Under the pieces are notes generated by a model, which saw only the letters and a program-made list of their open reading frames with translations, was not told where the DNA came from and ran no database searches. This document shows, in pieces, positions 1-5,060 of a stretch of DNA of 5,831 nucleotides. Within the stretch, counting starts at the first letter, position 1. The number at the start of each line of letters is the position of its first letter. The DNA lies in the NCBI GenBank assembly GCA_019690055.1, contig JADGGF010000295.1, positions 1-5,831 of the forward strand, written 5' to 3'. The translations under genes were made by a program, and so were the position numbers. This DNA is from Micromonosporaceae bacterium (GTDB taxonomy: Bacteria > Actinomycetota > Actinomycetes > Mycobacteriales > Micromonosporaceae).

Positions 1-97
1 GCCGACGAAGCAGATGCTCGTTGTGCCAGTCGTAAAGCACCGCGTCGAGCCGCCCGAGGCGGTCGGCGTCCGGCTCGGCCGGCTCCAGGTCCCTCAT
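1..97 (-). CDS. Unrecognised protein, 5' part only (runs off left edge)
   Basis: Reading leftward from an ATG at 97-95 gives 32 codons beginning MRDLEPAEPDADRLGRLDAV and continuing LYDWHNEHLLRR before the window ends. About 28 of 32 codons end in G or C, so the frame is very likely coding. The start is set by an ATGA overlap with the stop of the preceding ABC-F remnant (TGA at 96-94), a sign of translational coupling and of a shared mRNA with the phosphotransferase upstream. The visible part is hydrophilic, rich in Asp/Glu/Arg/Leu, with no signal peptide or membrane segment. I do not recognise the family and the catalytic part, if any, lies outside the window. Confidence 0.7.
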   Translation of the reverse strand, partial: MRDLEPAEPDADRLGRLDAVLYDWHNEHLLRR

Positions 98-405
98 TGC
101 GGAGTCACCACATTCAAGCGTGTGATCGCTGCGGTGCGCGTCGCCATCGCCTCCCCGGCGAGCATGGCCATGGCGACATCGTAATCAGCGATATCAAGCA
201 GTACGCCATCATCGTCGAGAAACAGATAATGGTACATCTTTCTAAAGAAGGTGCGATCGTGGGAGATGGTCGACTTGCCCACGCCGTTGATGCCTACGAG
301 TCCTACGTGCTCGCCAGGCGAGGCAGTGAAGGAGATGTCGAAGAAAGTATTCTCGCCGCTCGGTAGGAGGTAGGAGAGGCCGGAGACCGAGATGTGGCCC
401 ATCAT
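94..405 (-). pseudogene. ABC-F ATPase remnant with internal deletion (Walker A joined to H-loop)
   Basis: The 103-residue product starts like an ABC-F protein: residues 4-37 resemble the first beta strands of an ABC ATPase domain and residues 38-46 are a perfect Walker A (GINGVGKST). The next residues, 48-54 (SHDRTFF), match the H-loop region near the end of an ABC-F domain, and residues 55-82 match the strand-helix that follows it (LFLDDDGVLLDIADYD). The Q-loop, LSGGQ signature, Walker B and the inter-domain linker are all absent. Intact ABC-F proteins have two ATPase domains and about 500-650 residues. The join lies near 262-270 and keeps the frame. It overlaps the phosphotransferase stop and the next gene's start by ATGA at both ends. 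ABC-F proteins protect ribosomes from antibiotics or assist translation; this one cannot bind and hydrolyse ATP normally. Codons after the join look less GC-rich than those before it. A retained small protein is possible but less likely than a decayed gene. Confidence 0.75.
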
Positions 406-1340
406 GGTGACTCGTAGAGGTCCAACACGGTTCGGATCTTGTCGACCTGGCTGGTGACCAGGGCACCGTCGGTCTCACCGTGTAGATACCGCGTTCCGTG
501 GTGCGCTATGCTTTCGAACTTCACCAATATCAAGCCGGCGAGTACCTCGTGACGGGTGAAATGGCAGCCGCCGGCTGCCGTGTAAGCCTCAGTCATCGTA
601 TCGAGCAGTTCGCCTGTTGCAGTCGTCCCGGACCGGAAGACCACGGTCTGCGCCACGGTGGCTAGATCGGCGAGGACGAGGTCGCAGCGTGCTTGGTCCC
701 AGTCGAGCGCGCCACAAAGGCGCACGGGTTCGTCGCAAACGCGCAGGTTGGGATTGGATGGGTCACCGTGGATGAGCTGCGGATCTTCTGCCGTGAGTCG
801 AGGCAGCCACTCGCGCGCGACTGCCTCGGCGCGGCTGAGATGCTTCATGTCGTCCGGGGAGAATGTAAGCCGTCCACTAGCGATGAGATCGGTCGCCAGC
901 TCGAACAGGCTCACCAACGTGTCATCAACCACGGCAAGATCGCCGGGCAGGGCACGCAGAGCACCGTGGAGGCGAGCGAGTCCGGACGCCACCGCGGCCG
1001 TGTCAGCCATGTTGCGAGGATCGGGCTGGCGTCCACCAACGTGCCGGGTCAACCACCACACGCGATCTGCGTAGCGCACCAGCTCTTCACCCTCGCGTGT
1101 GGCGATCACTGCTGGTACGTCGATGTCAAGTCCAGGTGCGGCGGAGAGTCTGGCGAGCAGCCGGTGCATTCGCGCAACGCGCTCGGCCCGGCGCGAGACA
1201 TCGCAGGTAAGCCAACAGTCCGCGACCCGCCACGTCGCCTTGTTGACGCCGACGTGCACCCGCTCGGCGCTGGCCCGCCTGCCCCACTTCGTGTCGACTA
1301 GCAGCCTGGCGGCACTGTCGAGATCGAGCGCCTCGGTCAT
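402..1340 (-). CDS. APH-fold phosphotransferase (aminoglycoside/choline kinase-like)
   Basis: With the ATG at 1340 the product has 312 residues, normal for the APH phosphotransferase family, which transfers the gamma phosphate of ATP to a hydroxyl of a small molecule in the cytoplasm. The catalytic loop is clear: LIHGDPSNPNL, with His191, Asp193 (base) and Asn198. The metal-binding DFG-equivalent follows as ALDWD (Asp213/Asp215), then a family-typical Asp-Leu stretch. The N-lobe reads VNKATWRVADCWLTCD, where the usual beta-3 lysine is not evident, as in several actinomycete branches of the family. The substrate cannot be read from the sequence; an antibiotic is plausible because an ABC-F remnant follows directly with an ATGA overlap, but a housekeeping metabolite is equally possible. 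The start is uncertain: in-frame TTG 1361 and GTG 1352 lie upstream and none of the three has a well-spaced Shine-Dalgarno. ATG 1340 gives the most family-like N-terminus. Confidence 0.85.
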   Translation of the reverse strand: MTEALDLDSAARLLVDTKWGRRASAERVHVGVNKATWRVADCWLTCDVSRRAERVARMHRLLARLSAAPGLDIDVPAVIATREGEELVRYADRVWWLTRHVGGRQPDPRNMADTAAVASGLARLHGALRALPGDLAVVDDTLVSLFELATDLIASGRLTFSPDDMKHLSRAEAVAREWLPRLTAEDPQLIHGDPSNPNLRVCDEPVRLCGALDWDQARCDLVLADLATVAQTVVFRSGTTATGELLDTMTEAYTAAGGCHFTRHEVLAGLILVKFESIAHHGTRYLHGETDGALVTSQVDKIRTVLDLYESP

Positions 1341-1372
1341 GGCGAGCGTCACGGACCTCAATCCTCACGACA

Positions 1373-1413
1373 GCTGATGTGTCAGCGACTATGTGAGTCG
1401 CATGGGGAACCTT
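1373..1413 (-). promoter_or_regulatory. Phosphotransferase mRNA leader: mini-ORF MRLT plus two overlapping hairpins
   Basis: On the minus strand, AAGG (1413-1410) stands 6 nt before ATG (1403-1401), opening a 4-codon ORF, Met-Arg-Leu-Thr, that stops at TAG 1391-1389, 48 nt before the phosphotransferase ATG. The inverted repeat GCGACT / AGTCGC (1385-1390 and 1396-1401, 5-nt spacer) lies over this mini-ORF. A second stem, GCTGA / TCAGC (1373-1377 and 1382-1386), shares two bases with it, so the two hairpins compete. Ribosome movement on the mini-ORF would open the first. This layout resembles translation attenuators of resistance genes. The 17-bp repeat could equally be a DNA operator. No convincing -35/-10 pair was found; TACAAT at 1434-1429 is the best -10-like hexamer. 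Confidence 0.35.
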
Positions 1414-1820
1414 GATCACGCGAGCCCGATTGTACAGGGCGTCAAGCATGGGCAGGCCGGCCTGATCGTCGTACCCGAAGCGAAGCCGAACAGCAGTGCG
1501 TACCGCCTCGGTGCGGTATGTCGGGTCGGGGTGGAGCGGCGTCCCCTCGCATCCAAGGTGGGGAATGCGCGATAGAGCAATGTCGTCGCTGGGGTCGCAT
1601 CCTGGCCGCCGAACTGGTCCAAGTCGTCGACGCGTCTCTCGGGTGCGCGTCCGCCACTCCGGCACATGCACCCGATGGCGACGAGCGCGTTCCGCGCGCA
1701 TGCACGGCAACGGGATGCAACGGAAGCTCGAAGCCCATCGCAACTCCGAGGCATTGATTCCGGTCGCCGTACAGCCGGGCCCGTCCACGAACCTTGCCGT
1801 GCCGCTAACGCCACGACCGC
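1414..1820. other. Intergenic, no confident gene; possible decayed coding sequence
   Basis: About 400 bp with lower GC than the flanking genes, especially 1381-1500. Two antiparallel frames stay open over part of it. On the minus strand, roughly 1600 down to 1357 reads natural-looking protein such as RFGYDDQAGLPMLDALYNRA. On the plus strand, GTG 1393 to 1575 gives 60 residues containing HGQAGLIVVPEAKPNSSAYR. By hand count both have about 73-77% third-position GC, too similar to choose between and well below the ~88-90% of the clear genes. Above 1600 the minus frame loses codon bias. Neither has a good ribosome site. A 12-bp palindrome (CAGGCCGGCCTG) sits at 1453-1464. Most likely gene debris or non-coding sequence. 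Confidence 0.4.
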
Positions 1821-2147
1821 CTACGTCGGGCGTTCGCCGATCCACCCGTACGACCGGCGCAGCCCGTCACGAAGCACCGCGTCAAGGACCGGGATCTCGG
1901 TCGGCTGCACCGCCACGAACGGCTCGCCGCGCGGCGGCGCCACCGCCGGCGGTTGGCTCGGGCGAGCCGGCCGCAGCCGCGGGCAGCCGTTGTGGTCTGG
2001 ATCGCCGAGCCGCACGCTGTCGATGATCTGCTGGGCGACGGTCGCCCCACGCGTCCGCGTGACCACCGGGGCCGTCATGGGGCAGCCGTAGTCGTTCAGC
2101 GGCCAGCCCGCACCGCGATCTCGACTCCGAGCCAGCTTTCCAGCCAC
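1821..2147 (-). CDS. Small hypothetical protein, possibly 5'-truncated
   Basis: I do not recognise this protein. From GTG 2147 it would have 108 residues; from the internal ATG 2078 it would have 85 (MTAPVVTRTRGATVAQQIID...). Codon use is the main evidence: from about 2111 to the TAG at 1821 nearly nine in ten codons end in G or C, with ordinary amino-acid variety (DSVRLGDPDH, TEIPVLDAVLRDG, SYGWIGERPT). The first dozen codons after GTG 2147 lack this bias (GCT, GGA, AGT, CGA, GAT, GGT), and a stop lies just upstream at 2165-2163. The coding signal therefore begins inside the ORF at a place with no clear start or Shine-Dalgarno, which suggests a truncated gene or a start at 2078 with weak signals. 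Two GCP motifs (residues 22-24 and 54-56) flank the first half and a Pro/Ala/Arg-rich stretch fills the centre. No membrane segment is seen. Confidence 0.5.
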   Translation of the reverse strand: MAGKLARSRDRGAGWPLNDYGCPMTAPVVTRTRGATVAQQIIDSVRLGDPDHNGCPRLRPARPSQPPAVAPPRGEPFVAVQPTEIPVLDAVLRDGLRRSYGWIGERPT

Positions 2148-2355
2148 CAGCCCGCCGGTGCCCTACCGTTCGACGGCTGTTGAGCCGGCCGGCAATGGCT
2201 TGCGGCCTAGATACAGCGCGAAAGCACGGCAACGGACCCCACCCGACTGTCGAACGCGCCGAGACAGCCACCCACATCCGGTCGGAGCTCGTCTGGGGCG
2301 CCTACGACGACCGCACGCCAGCAATCGCAGACGGACGCACCGGCGCTCGCGGCGT

Positions 2356-2361
2356 TAGGCT
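2356..2361 (+). promoter_or_regulatory. Likely -10 element for a leaderless transcript
   Basis: TAGGCT (TANNNT type) ends 6 nt before the ATG at 2368, the spacing of actinobacterial leaderless promoters in which the A of ATG is the first transcribed base. No Shine-Dalgarno is visible at normal distance and no strong -35 is seen. The 208 bp between 2148 and 2355 contain no supported gene. An open frame (TTG 2180 to TGA 2371) ends in an ATGA overlap with the next gene but has weak codon bias. Confidence 0.45.
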
Positions 2362-2367
2362 GCGTCC

Positions 2368-2721
2368 ATGACGTCCGTGGCCCTCCCCGAGCCCAACCAG
2401 GCCCAGCTTGCGGTCTACACCGTGGCGGCCATCCTGATCGCCGCCATCCTGGTCGTGGCGATTGCGGCTCGCAGCCGGCGATTGCTGAGCGGCTACCGGT
2501 TCGGCCCGGACGTCGTGGTGCGCTGCCGAGACGGGCACCTGTTCACCACGACCTGGATACCCATGGCGTCGGTCAAATCGATCCGACTTGGTCCTCTGGT
2601 CCGGTACCAGTACTGCCCGGTGGGCCAACACATGGCTCTGGTCACGCTGATGAAGGACTCGGACCTGACCCCTTCCGAACGCCTGGCGGCGCGCCGCTTC
2701 CACGACGGCGGCGTGCCGTAG
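2368..2721 (+). CDS. Small membrane-anchored protein with CxDGH / CPxGxH ribbon motif
   Basis: The 117-residue product has one hydrophobic helix at about residues 13-34 followed by basic residues (RSRR, 36-39), so the N-terminus is probably outside and the soluble part inside. The soluble part has a C-x-D-G-H motif (Cys53, Asp55, Gly56, His57) and, after 25 residues, C-P-V-G-Q-H (Cys83, His88), separated by a strand-rich stretch (LFTTTWIPMASVKSIRLG). Two Cys-x(3)/x(4)-His pairs in this arrangement look like a small treble-clef or zinc-ribbon-like metal site. I know similar uncharacterised actinobacterial proteins by pattern but no assigned function. The C-terminus is charged. The gene appears monocistronic, with a leaderless promoter in front, and it converges with the DUF998 gene. 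Confidence 0.75.
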   Translation: MTSVALPEPNQAQLAVYTVAAILIAAILVVAIAARSRRLLSGYRFGPDVVVRCRDGHLFTTTWIPMASVKSIRLGPLVRYQYCPVGQHMALVTLMKDSDLTPSERLAARRFHDGGVP

Positions 2722-2726
2722 GTCCA

Positions 2727-2747
2727 CACCTGGCGGCGGCGCAGGTG
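2727..2747 (+). terminator. Weak candidate terminator hairpin
   Basis: Perfect 6-bp stem CACCTG / CAGGTG with a 9-nt GCGGCGGCG loop starting 5 nt after the stop codon at 2719-2721. It has no U-tract. It lies between two convergent genes. The rest of the gap, 2748-2925, shows no gene I can support. Confidence 0.25.
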
Positions 2748-2925
2748 CCGGGTGGCCGTCCAGAGCTGCGGCGGCCGGACAGGATGGGGCGATCCGCCAC
2801 CGGGTGTCAATCCCCGCGACGTGTGGAGGACTGCGCGATGCGGCTTCGGCTCTCTTGCTGGACGGGCGGTGTCGCCGCAGTCGCTCGCAACCACGGCGAC
2901 CGGTCGAAGCTGCCACTGTGGACAG

Positions 2926-3570
2926 TCACCTCCGCTGCGCTGTCGCGGTGGGAGTGGGGACCGGGCTGCTGGCCCGCGATCGCACGGCGACGGCGACCGG
3001 CCAGGCCATGGCAAGGAAGAGCGCGACCTTCTCGAACAGGCCGCTCGGCGCCGACGGCCAGGTACCTGAGTAGTCGAGCGCGACCAGCACACTGCAGAGG
3101 GCGAAGCTGATGACGATCCCAACCGCGACGGCGATGCCGGCTCCACGCCGCCCGGACGCGCGGCCGAGCACCACTGCCGCGATGATCAGGCTCAGAAAGA
3201 GCACGCCCGCAGCTGCCTCGTGCACCGAGCCCATCGGTGTGCGGACATTTGCGGTGCCGGGTGGGAAGTCCAAACCGGGGTCAGTAGGGACCAGCCCGGC
3301 GACCACAAGCGCGCTCCCGGCCAGGGTGACGAGCACCGCGCCCGCGCGGCTGACTCGCCTGAGTCCAAGACCGAAGACGGCGAACAGGAGGCCGCAGACC
3401 AGGAGGTTGGTTACTCCGAGCCAGCCCCGGTCCCCGAGCGACAGGTGGCTGATCCAGTGGCGGGTGACCGAGTAGCCGGGTCGCAGCAGCCCGTCCACGG
3501 TCGTCACGACGATCATGGTCACGACGGCCACCTGCCCGGCGAGCAGGTTGGCCCGGCGGATGGGAGACAT
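2926..3570 (-). CDS. DUF998-family multi-pass membrane protein
   Basis: The 214-residue protein has about six membrane helices, at roughly residues 8-28, 50-70, 76-95, 115-137, 143-165 and 180-196. After helix 1 comes a loop typical of DUF998 (RPGYSVTRHWISHLSLGDRG, residues 30-49), and helix 4 opens with a conserved-looking GSVHEAAAG. DUF998 proteins sit in the cytoplasmic membrane of many actinomycetes and have no established function. The tail is short and Ser/Pro/Thr/Arg-rich. The start is fixed by GGAAGG (3582-3577) 6 nt before the ATG. The gene is divergent from the MarR-type regulator gene at 3646 and shares a 75-bp promoter region with it, so it is the obvious candidate target of that regulator. 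It converges with the gene ending at 2721. Confidence 0.88.
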   Translation of the reverse strand: MSPIRRANLLAGQVAVVTMIVVTTVDGLLRPGYSVTRHWISHLSLGDRGWLGVTNLLVCGLLFAVFGLGLRRVSRAGAVLVTLAGSALVVAGLVPTDPGLDFPPGTANVRTPMGSVHEAAAGVLFLSLIIAAVVLGRASGRRGAGIAVAVGIVISFALCSVLVALDYSGTWPSAPSGLFEKVALFLAMAWPVAVAVRSRASSPVPTPTATAQRR

Positions 3571-3603
3571 GGGGTACCTTCCAGTCGTGAGAATCTGTCG
3601 GTG

Positions 3604-3629
3604 CGCGGTATCTTACCGCGTGCAGATAC
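3604..3629. promoter_or_regulatory. Candidate MarR operator: two overlapping inverted repeats
   Basis: CGCGGTA-TCT-TACCGCG (3604-3620) is a perfect 7-bp inverted repeat with a 3-bp spacer. GTATCT (3608-3613) and AGATAC (3624-3629) form a second perfect 6-bp inverted repeat that reuses the middle of the first. CAGATA also occurs twice (3623-3628 and 3640-3645). MarR dimers bind palindromes of about 16-20 bp, and the site lies midway between the divergent starts, over both candidate promoters. Binding here would be expected to repress both genes. Confidence 0.55.
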
Positions 3630-3639
3630 TGCAGGTGAA
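3610..3639 (-). promoter_or_regulatory. Candidate promoter of the DUF998 gene
   Basis: On the minus strand TTCACC (3639-3634) and TAAGAT (3615-3610) are separated by 18 nt, a reasonable sigma-70-type pair. The expected transcription start is about 30 nt upstream of the ATG at 3570. The -10 hexamer lies inside the perfect inverted repeat, so a bound repressor would block it. For the plus strand, TATCTT (3609-3614) is the best -10 for the regulator gene and falls in the same repeat. Confidence 0.4.
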
Positions 3640-3645
3640 CAGATA

Positions 3646-4116
3646 ATGCGACGCGATGAACTGATGGCGAGGCTGATGGACGCCGCGCCGCGGGTGGTCG
3701 CCGAGGGGCTGAACTTCCATCTGGAGGTGGCGAACCAACTCGGCCTGAGCCTCGCCGACCTGCGTTACCTGCAGTCGATCTCGGCGATCGCCCCGGCCAC
3801 ACCGGGCCAGATCGCGGCCCGCACGGGACTGACCAGCGGCGCGGTCACGCGGATGGTCGACCGGTTGGAGCAGGCCGGGTTCGTCCGGCGCACCCGCGAC
3901 GTCGCCGACCGACGCAGCGTGGTCGTGGTGACGGATGAGCAGGCAGCGGCCCGGGTCGCCGCGATGTATGCGGACATGAGCGCGGCCTGGGTCGGGGTCC
4001 TGAACCACTACACCGACGAGCAACTGATGATCATCCTCGACCTGTTCGAGCGTCTGGGCGAGATGTCGGCCCGGCAGGTCGAGCAGCTGCGGCGGTCGGG
4101 TCGCGGGGAGCCGTAG
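3646..4116 (+). CDS. MarR-family transcriptional regulator
   Basis: The 156-residue protein has the size and layout of MarR regulators. An N-terminal dimerisation helix comes first, then a winged helix-turn-helix at about residues 38-105: LADLRYLQSI, TPGQIAARTGLTSGAVTRMV (recognition helix), DRLEQAGFVRR, and a wing containing DVADRRS with the family's D-x-x-D-R-R/S pattern before VVVVTDEQ. The C-terminal helices complete the dimer. MarR proteins usually bind a small ligand and then release a palindromic operator. The ATG at 3646 is supported by AGGTGA (3633-3638) with a 7-nt gap; the frame is open further upstream (to 3220) but that part is antisense to the DUF998 gene. It probably controls itself and the divergent DUF998 gene. 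The ligand cannot be inferred. Confidence 0.92.
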   Translation: MRRDELMARLMDAAPRVVAEGLNFHLEVANQLGLSLADLRYLQSISAIAPATPGQIAARTGLTSGAVTRMVDRLEQAGFVRRTRDVADRRSVVVVTDEQAAARVAAMYADMSAAWVGVLNHYTDEQLMIILDLFERLGEMSARQVEQLRRSGRGEP

Positions 4117-4431
4117 GAACGCCGGTGGCTACGGGCAGCATCGCGGTGATTCGGTGGTTGCTGCGGGGCGCCTCGGCCCAGTCCGCGTCCTCGGGCCCTT
4201 CTCGGGCGGTCATCGAGACGGCCGCGGCCGGCACGTCGCCAACGCCGAACTCGGTGCACTGATCGACGAGTACAAAGCGAGGCACGCGTTATCACGCCCG
4301 ACGAGGCCTGGGCCGCTACGAGCCCTGGCAGCCGCGTCGCCGTCGTCGGGCCGCTTCCATCGATCGGCCGTTACGGGTAGCCCGTACTCGCAGACGGGCC
4401 TGACTGCCTCGTCGACGTCTCTAGTCACGAG

Positions 4432-4501
4432 CATTGCGATGCCGGCTCACGAGAGTGCGATGCCGACCACATCCATTGCCGGCAATGTCCGCAGTGGACA
4501 T
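4432..4501. repeat. 21-bp-phased direct repeats followed by two overlapping palindromes
   Basis: TGCGATGCCG occurs at 4435-4444 and exactly again at 4456-4465, a 21-bp period. CATTGC occurs at 4432-4437 and again at 4474-4479, 42 bp apart, which is two periods. The third unit is itself a perfect 14-bp palindrome, CATTGCCGGCAATG (4474-4487), and it overlaps the inverted repeat ATGTCC-GCAGT-GGACAT (4485-4501). Spacing of two helical turns puts all units on one face of the DNA, as for a protein-binding array. The cluster is about 150-215 bp upstream of the YCII-type gene. Confidence 0.5.
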
Positions 4502-4549
4502 GCGGCTTCACAACGAATGGCTGGCCTCGACGGTTCCTGCGCGACCGTC

Positions 4550-4578
4550 TTGTCAAAGTGCTGCCGATGGTGTCGGAT
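4550..4578 (+). promoter_or_regulatory. Candidate promoter for the YCII-GNAT pair
   Basis: TTGTCA (4550-4555) and TCGGAT (4573-4578) are spaced by 17 nt, each one base from common actinobacterial hexamers (TTGACA; TAGGAT). The expected start would leave a leader of about 60 nt before the ATG at 4648. Confidence 0.35.
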
Positions 4579-4647
4579 CGGGGGTGGAGCCGTTCGTCGT
4601 GACGATGAGAGGCGACCGCCCGAGCCGCCCGATCAAGGGGTCTTGAA

Positions 4648-5007
4648 ATGCCGCGCTACCTGATCTCGTTCGACCGTGGGTGGATGTCCTTCCCGGAGGA
4701 GGATCTACCCAACGTAAGCAAGGCGGCTCATGCGGTTATCGAGGAGGCCAAGAACACCGGGGTCTTCGTCTTTAGCGGCGGGATCGCTGACAACGAGAAG
4801 ACCACGCCCGTCACTGTCGACGGCATGGTCACCGACGGCCCCTACCCCGAGAGCAAGGAACAGGTCGGTGGATTCACGATCGTCGAGGTCCCCACTCGGG
4901 CGGACGCCATCGAGTGGGCGGCCAAGATCGCGGCCGCCTGCCGGTGTGCGCAGGAGGTCCGCGAGTTCCTCCCCGACCCGCGGGTCGACGAGTGGCTCGC
5001 GCGCTGA
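4648..5007 (+). CDS. YCII/DGPF-domain protein
   Basis: The 119-residue protein matches the YCII-related (DGPF) family of small alpha-beta barrel proteins. It opens with a beta strand (MPRYLISFDRGW), followed by a helix (about 23-38) and a strand (VFVFSGGI, 39-46). The signature is TDGPYPESKEQVGGFTIVEV (62-81), followed by the helix ADAIEWAAKIAAAC (85-98) and the EVRE strand. Length fits the family. Members are cytoplasmic; most have no known reaction and are often encoded beside ECF sigma factors, which are not seen here. The start is supported by AAGGGG (4635-4640) 7 nt before the ATG. The GNAT gene follows 53 nt downstream on the same strand, so co-transcription is likely. Confidence 0.88.
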   Translation: MPRYLISFDRGWMSFPEEDLPNVSKAAHAVIEEAKNTGVFVFSGGIADNEKTTPVTVDGMVTDGPYPESKEQVGGFTIVEVPTRADAIEWAAKIAAACRCAQEVREFLPDPRVDEWLAR

Positions 5008-5060
5008 GCGATCACAGAGATGCCGGGATATTACGGCCGCGGGGCACCGAGTGAGTTCCG

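Larger units (their letters stand above)
4117..4647. other. 531-bp gap without a confident gene
   Basis: Several frames are open but none wins. On the plus strand, GTG 4154 to TGA 4663 gives 169 residues including a natural-looking piece (ELGALIDEYKARHALSR). On the minus strand, GTG 4285 gives 84 residues (MPRFVLVDQCTEFGVGDV...) and runs into the 3' end of the regulator gene; ATG 4434 gives 74 residues. Third-position GC in these is only about 70-80%, and they overlap each other. No ribosome site supports any of them. The gap holds the repeat cluster at 4432-4501 and a possible promoter at 4550-4578 for the next gene. Part may be decayed coding sequence. Confidence 0.5.

Noticed and set aside
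693..1301. Long plus-strand open frame (202 codons) antisense to the phosphotransferase
   Set aside because: It mirrors the phosphotransferase, which has clear catalytic motifs; a long antisense frame is normal in GC-rich coding DNA.
1496..2026. Plus-strand open frame of 176 codons
   Set aside because: The product is Arg/Pro/Ser-rich low-complexity shadow sequence, and the strong codon bias over its second half lies on the minus strand.
2180..2371. Plus-strand ORF of 63 codons ending in an ATGA overlap with the 2368 gene
   Set aside because: TTG start with no ribosome site and uneven codon bias; the overlap follows automatically from an ATG followed by A. The leaderless promoter explains the downstream gene better.
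2805..2825. GTGTCAATCCCCGCGAC, reminiscent of a CRISPR repeat end
   Set aside because: Occurs once only; no spaced copies in the window.
2493..3146. Minus-strand open frame of 217 codons spanning the 2368 gene's 3' half and the DUF998 3' end
   Set aside because: Arg/Ser/Pro-rich shadow crossing two well-supported genes.
3220..3645. N-terminal extension of the MarR frame upstream of 3646
   Set aside because: It is antisense to the DUF998 gene and low in recognisable structure; ATG 3646 has a good Shine-Dalgarno and gives normal MarR length.
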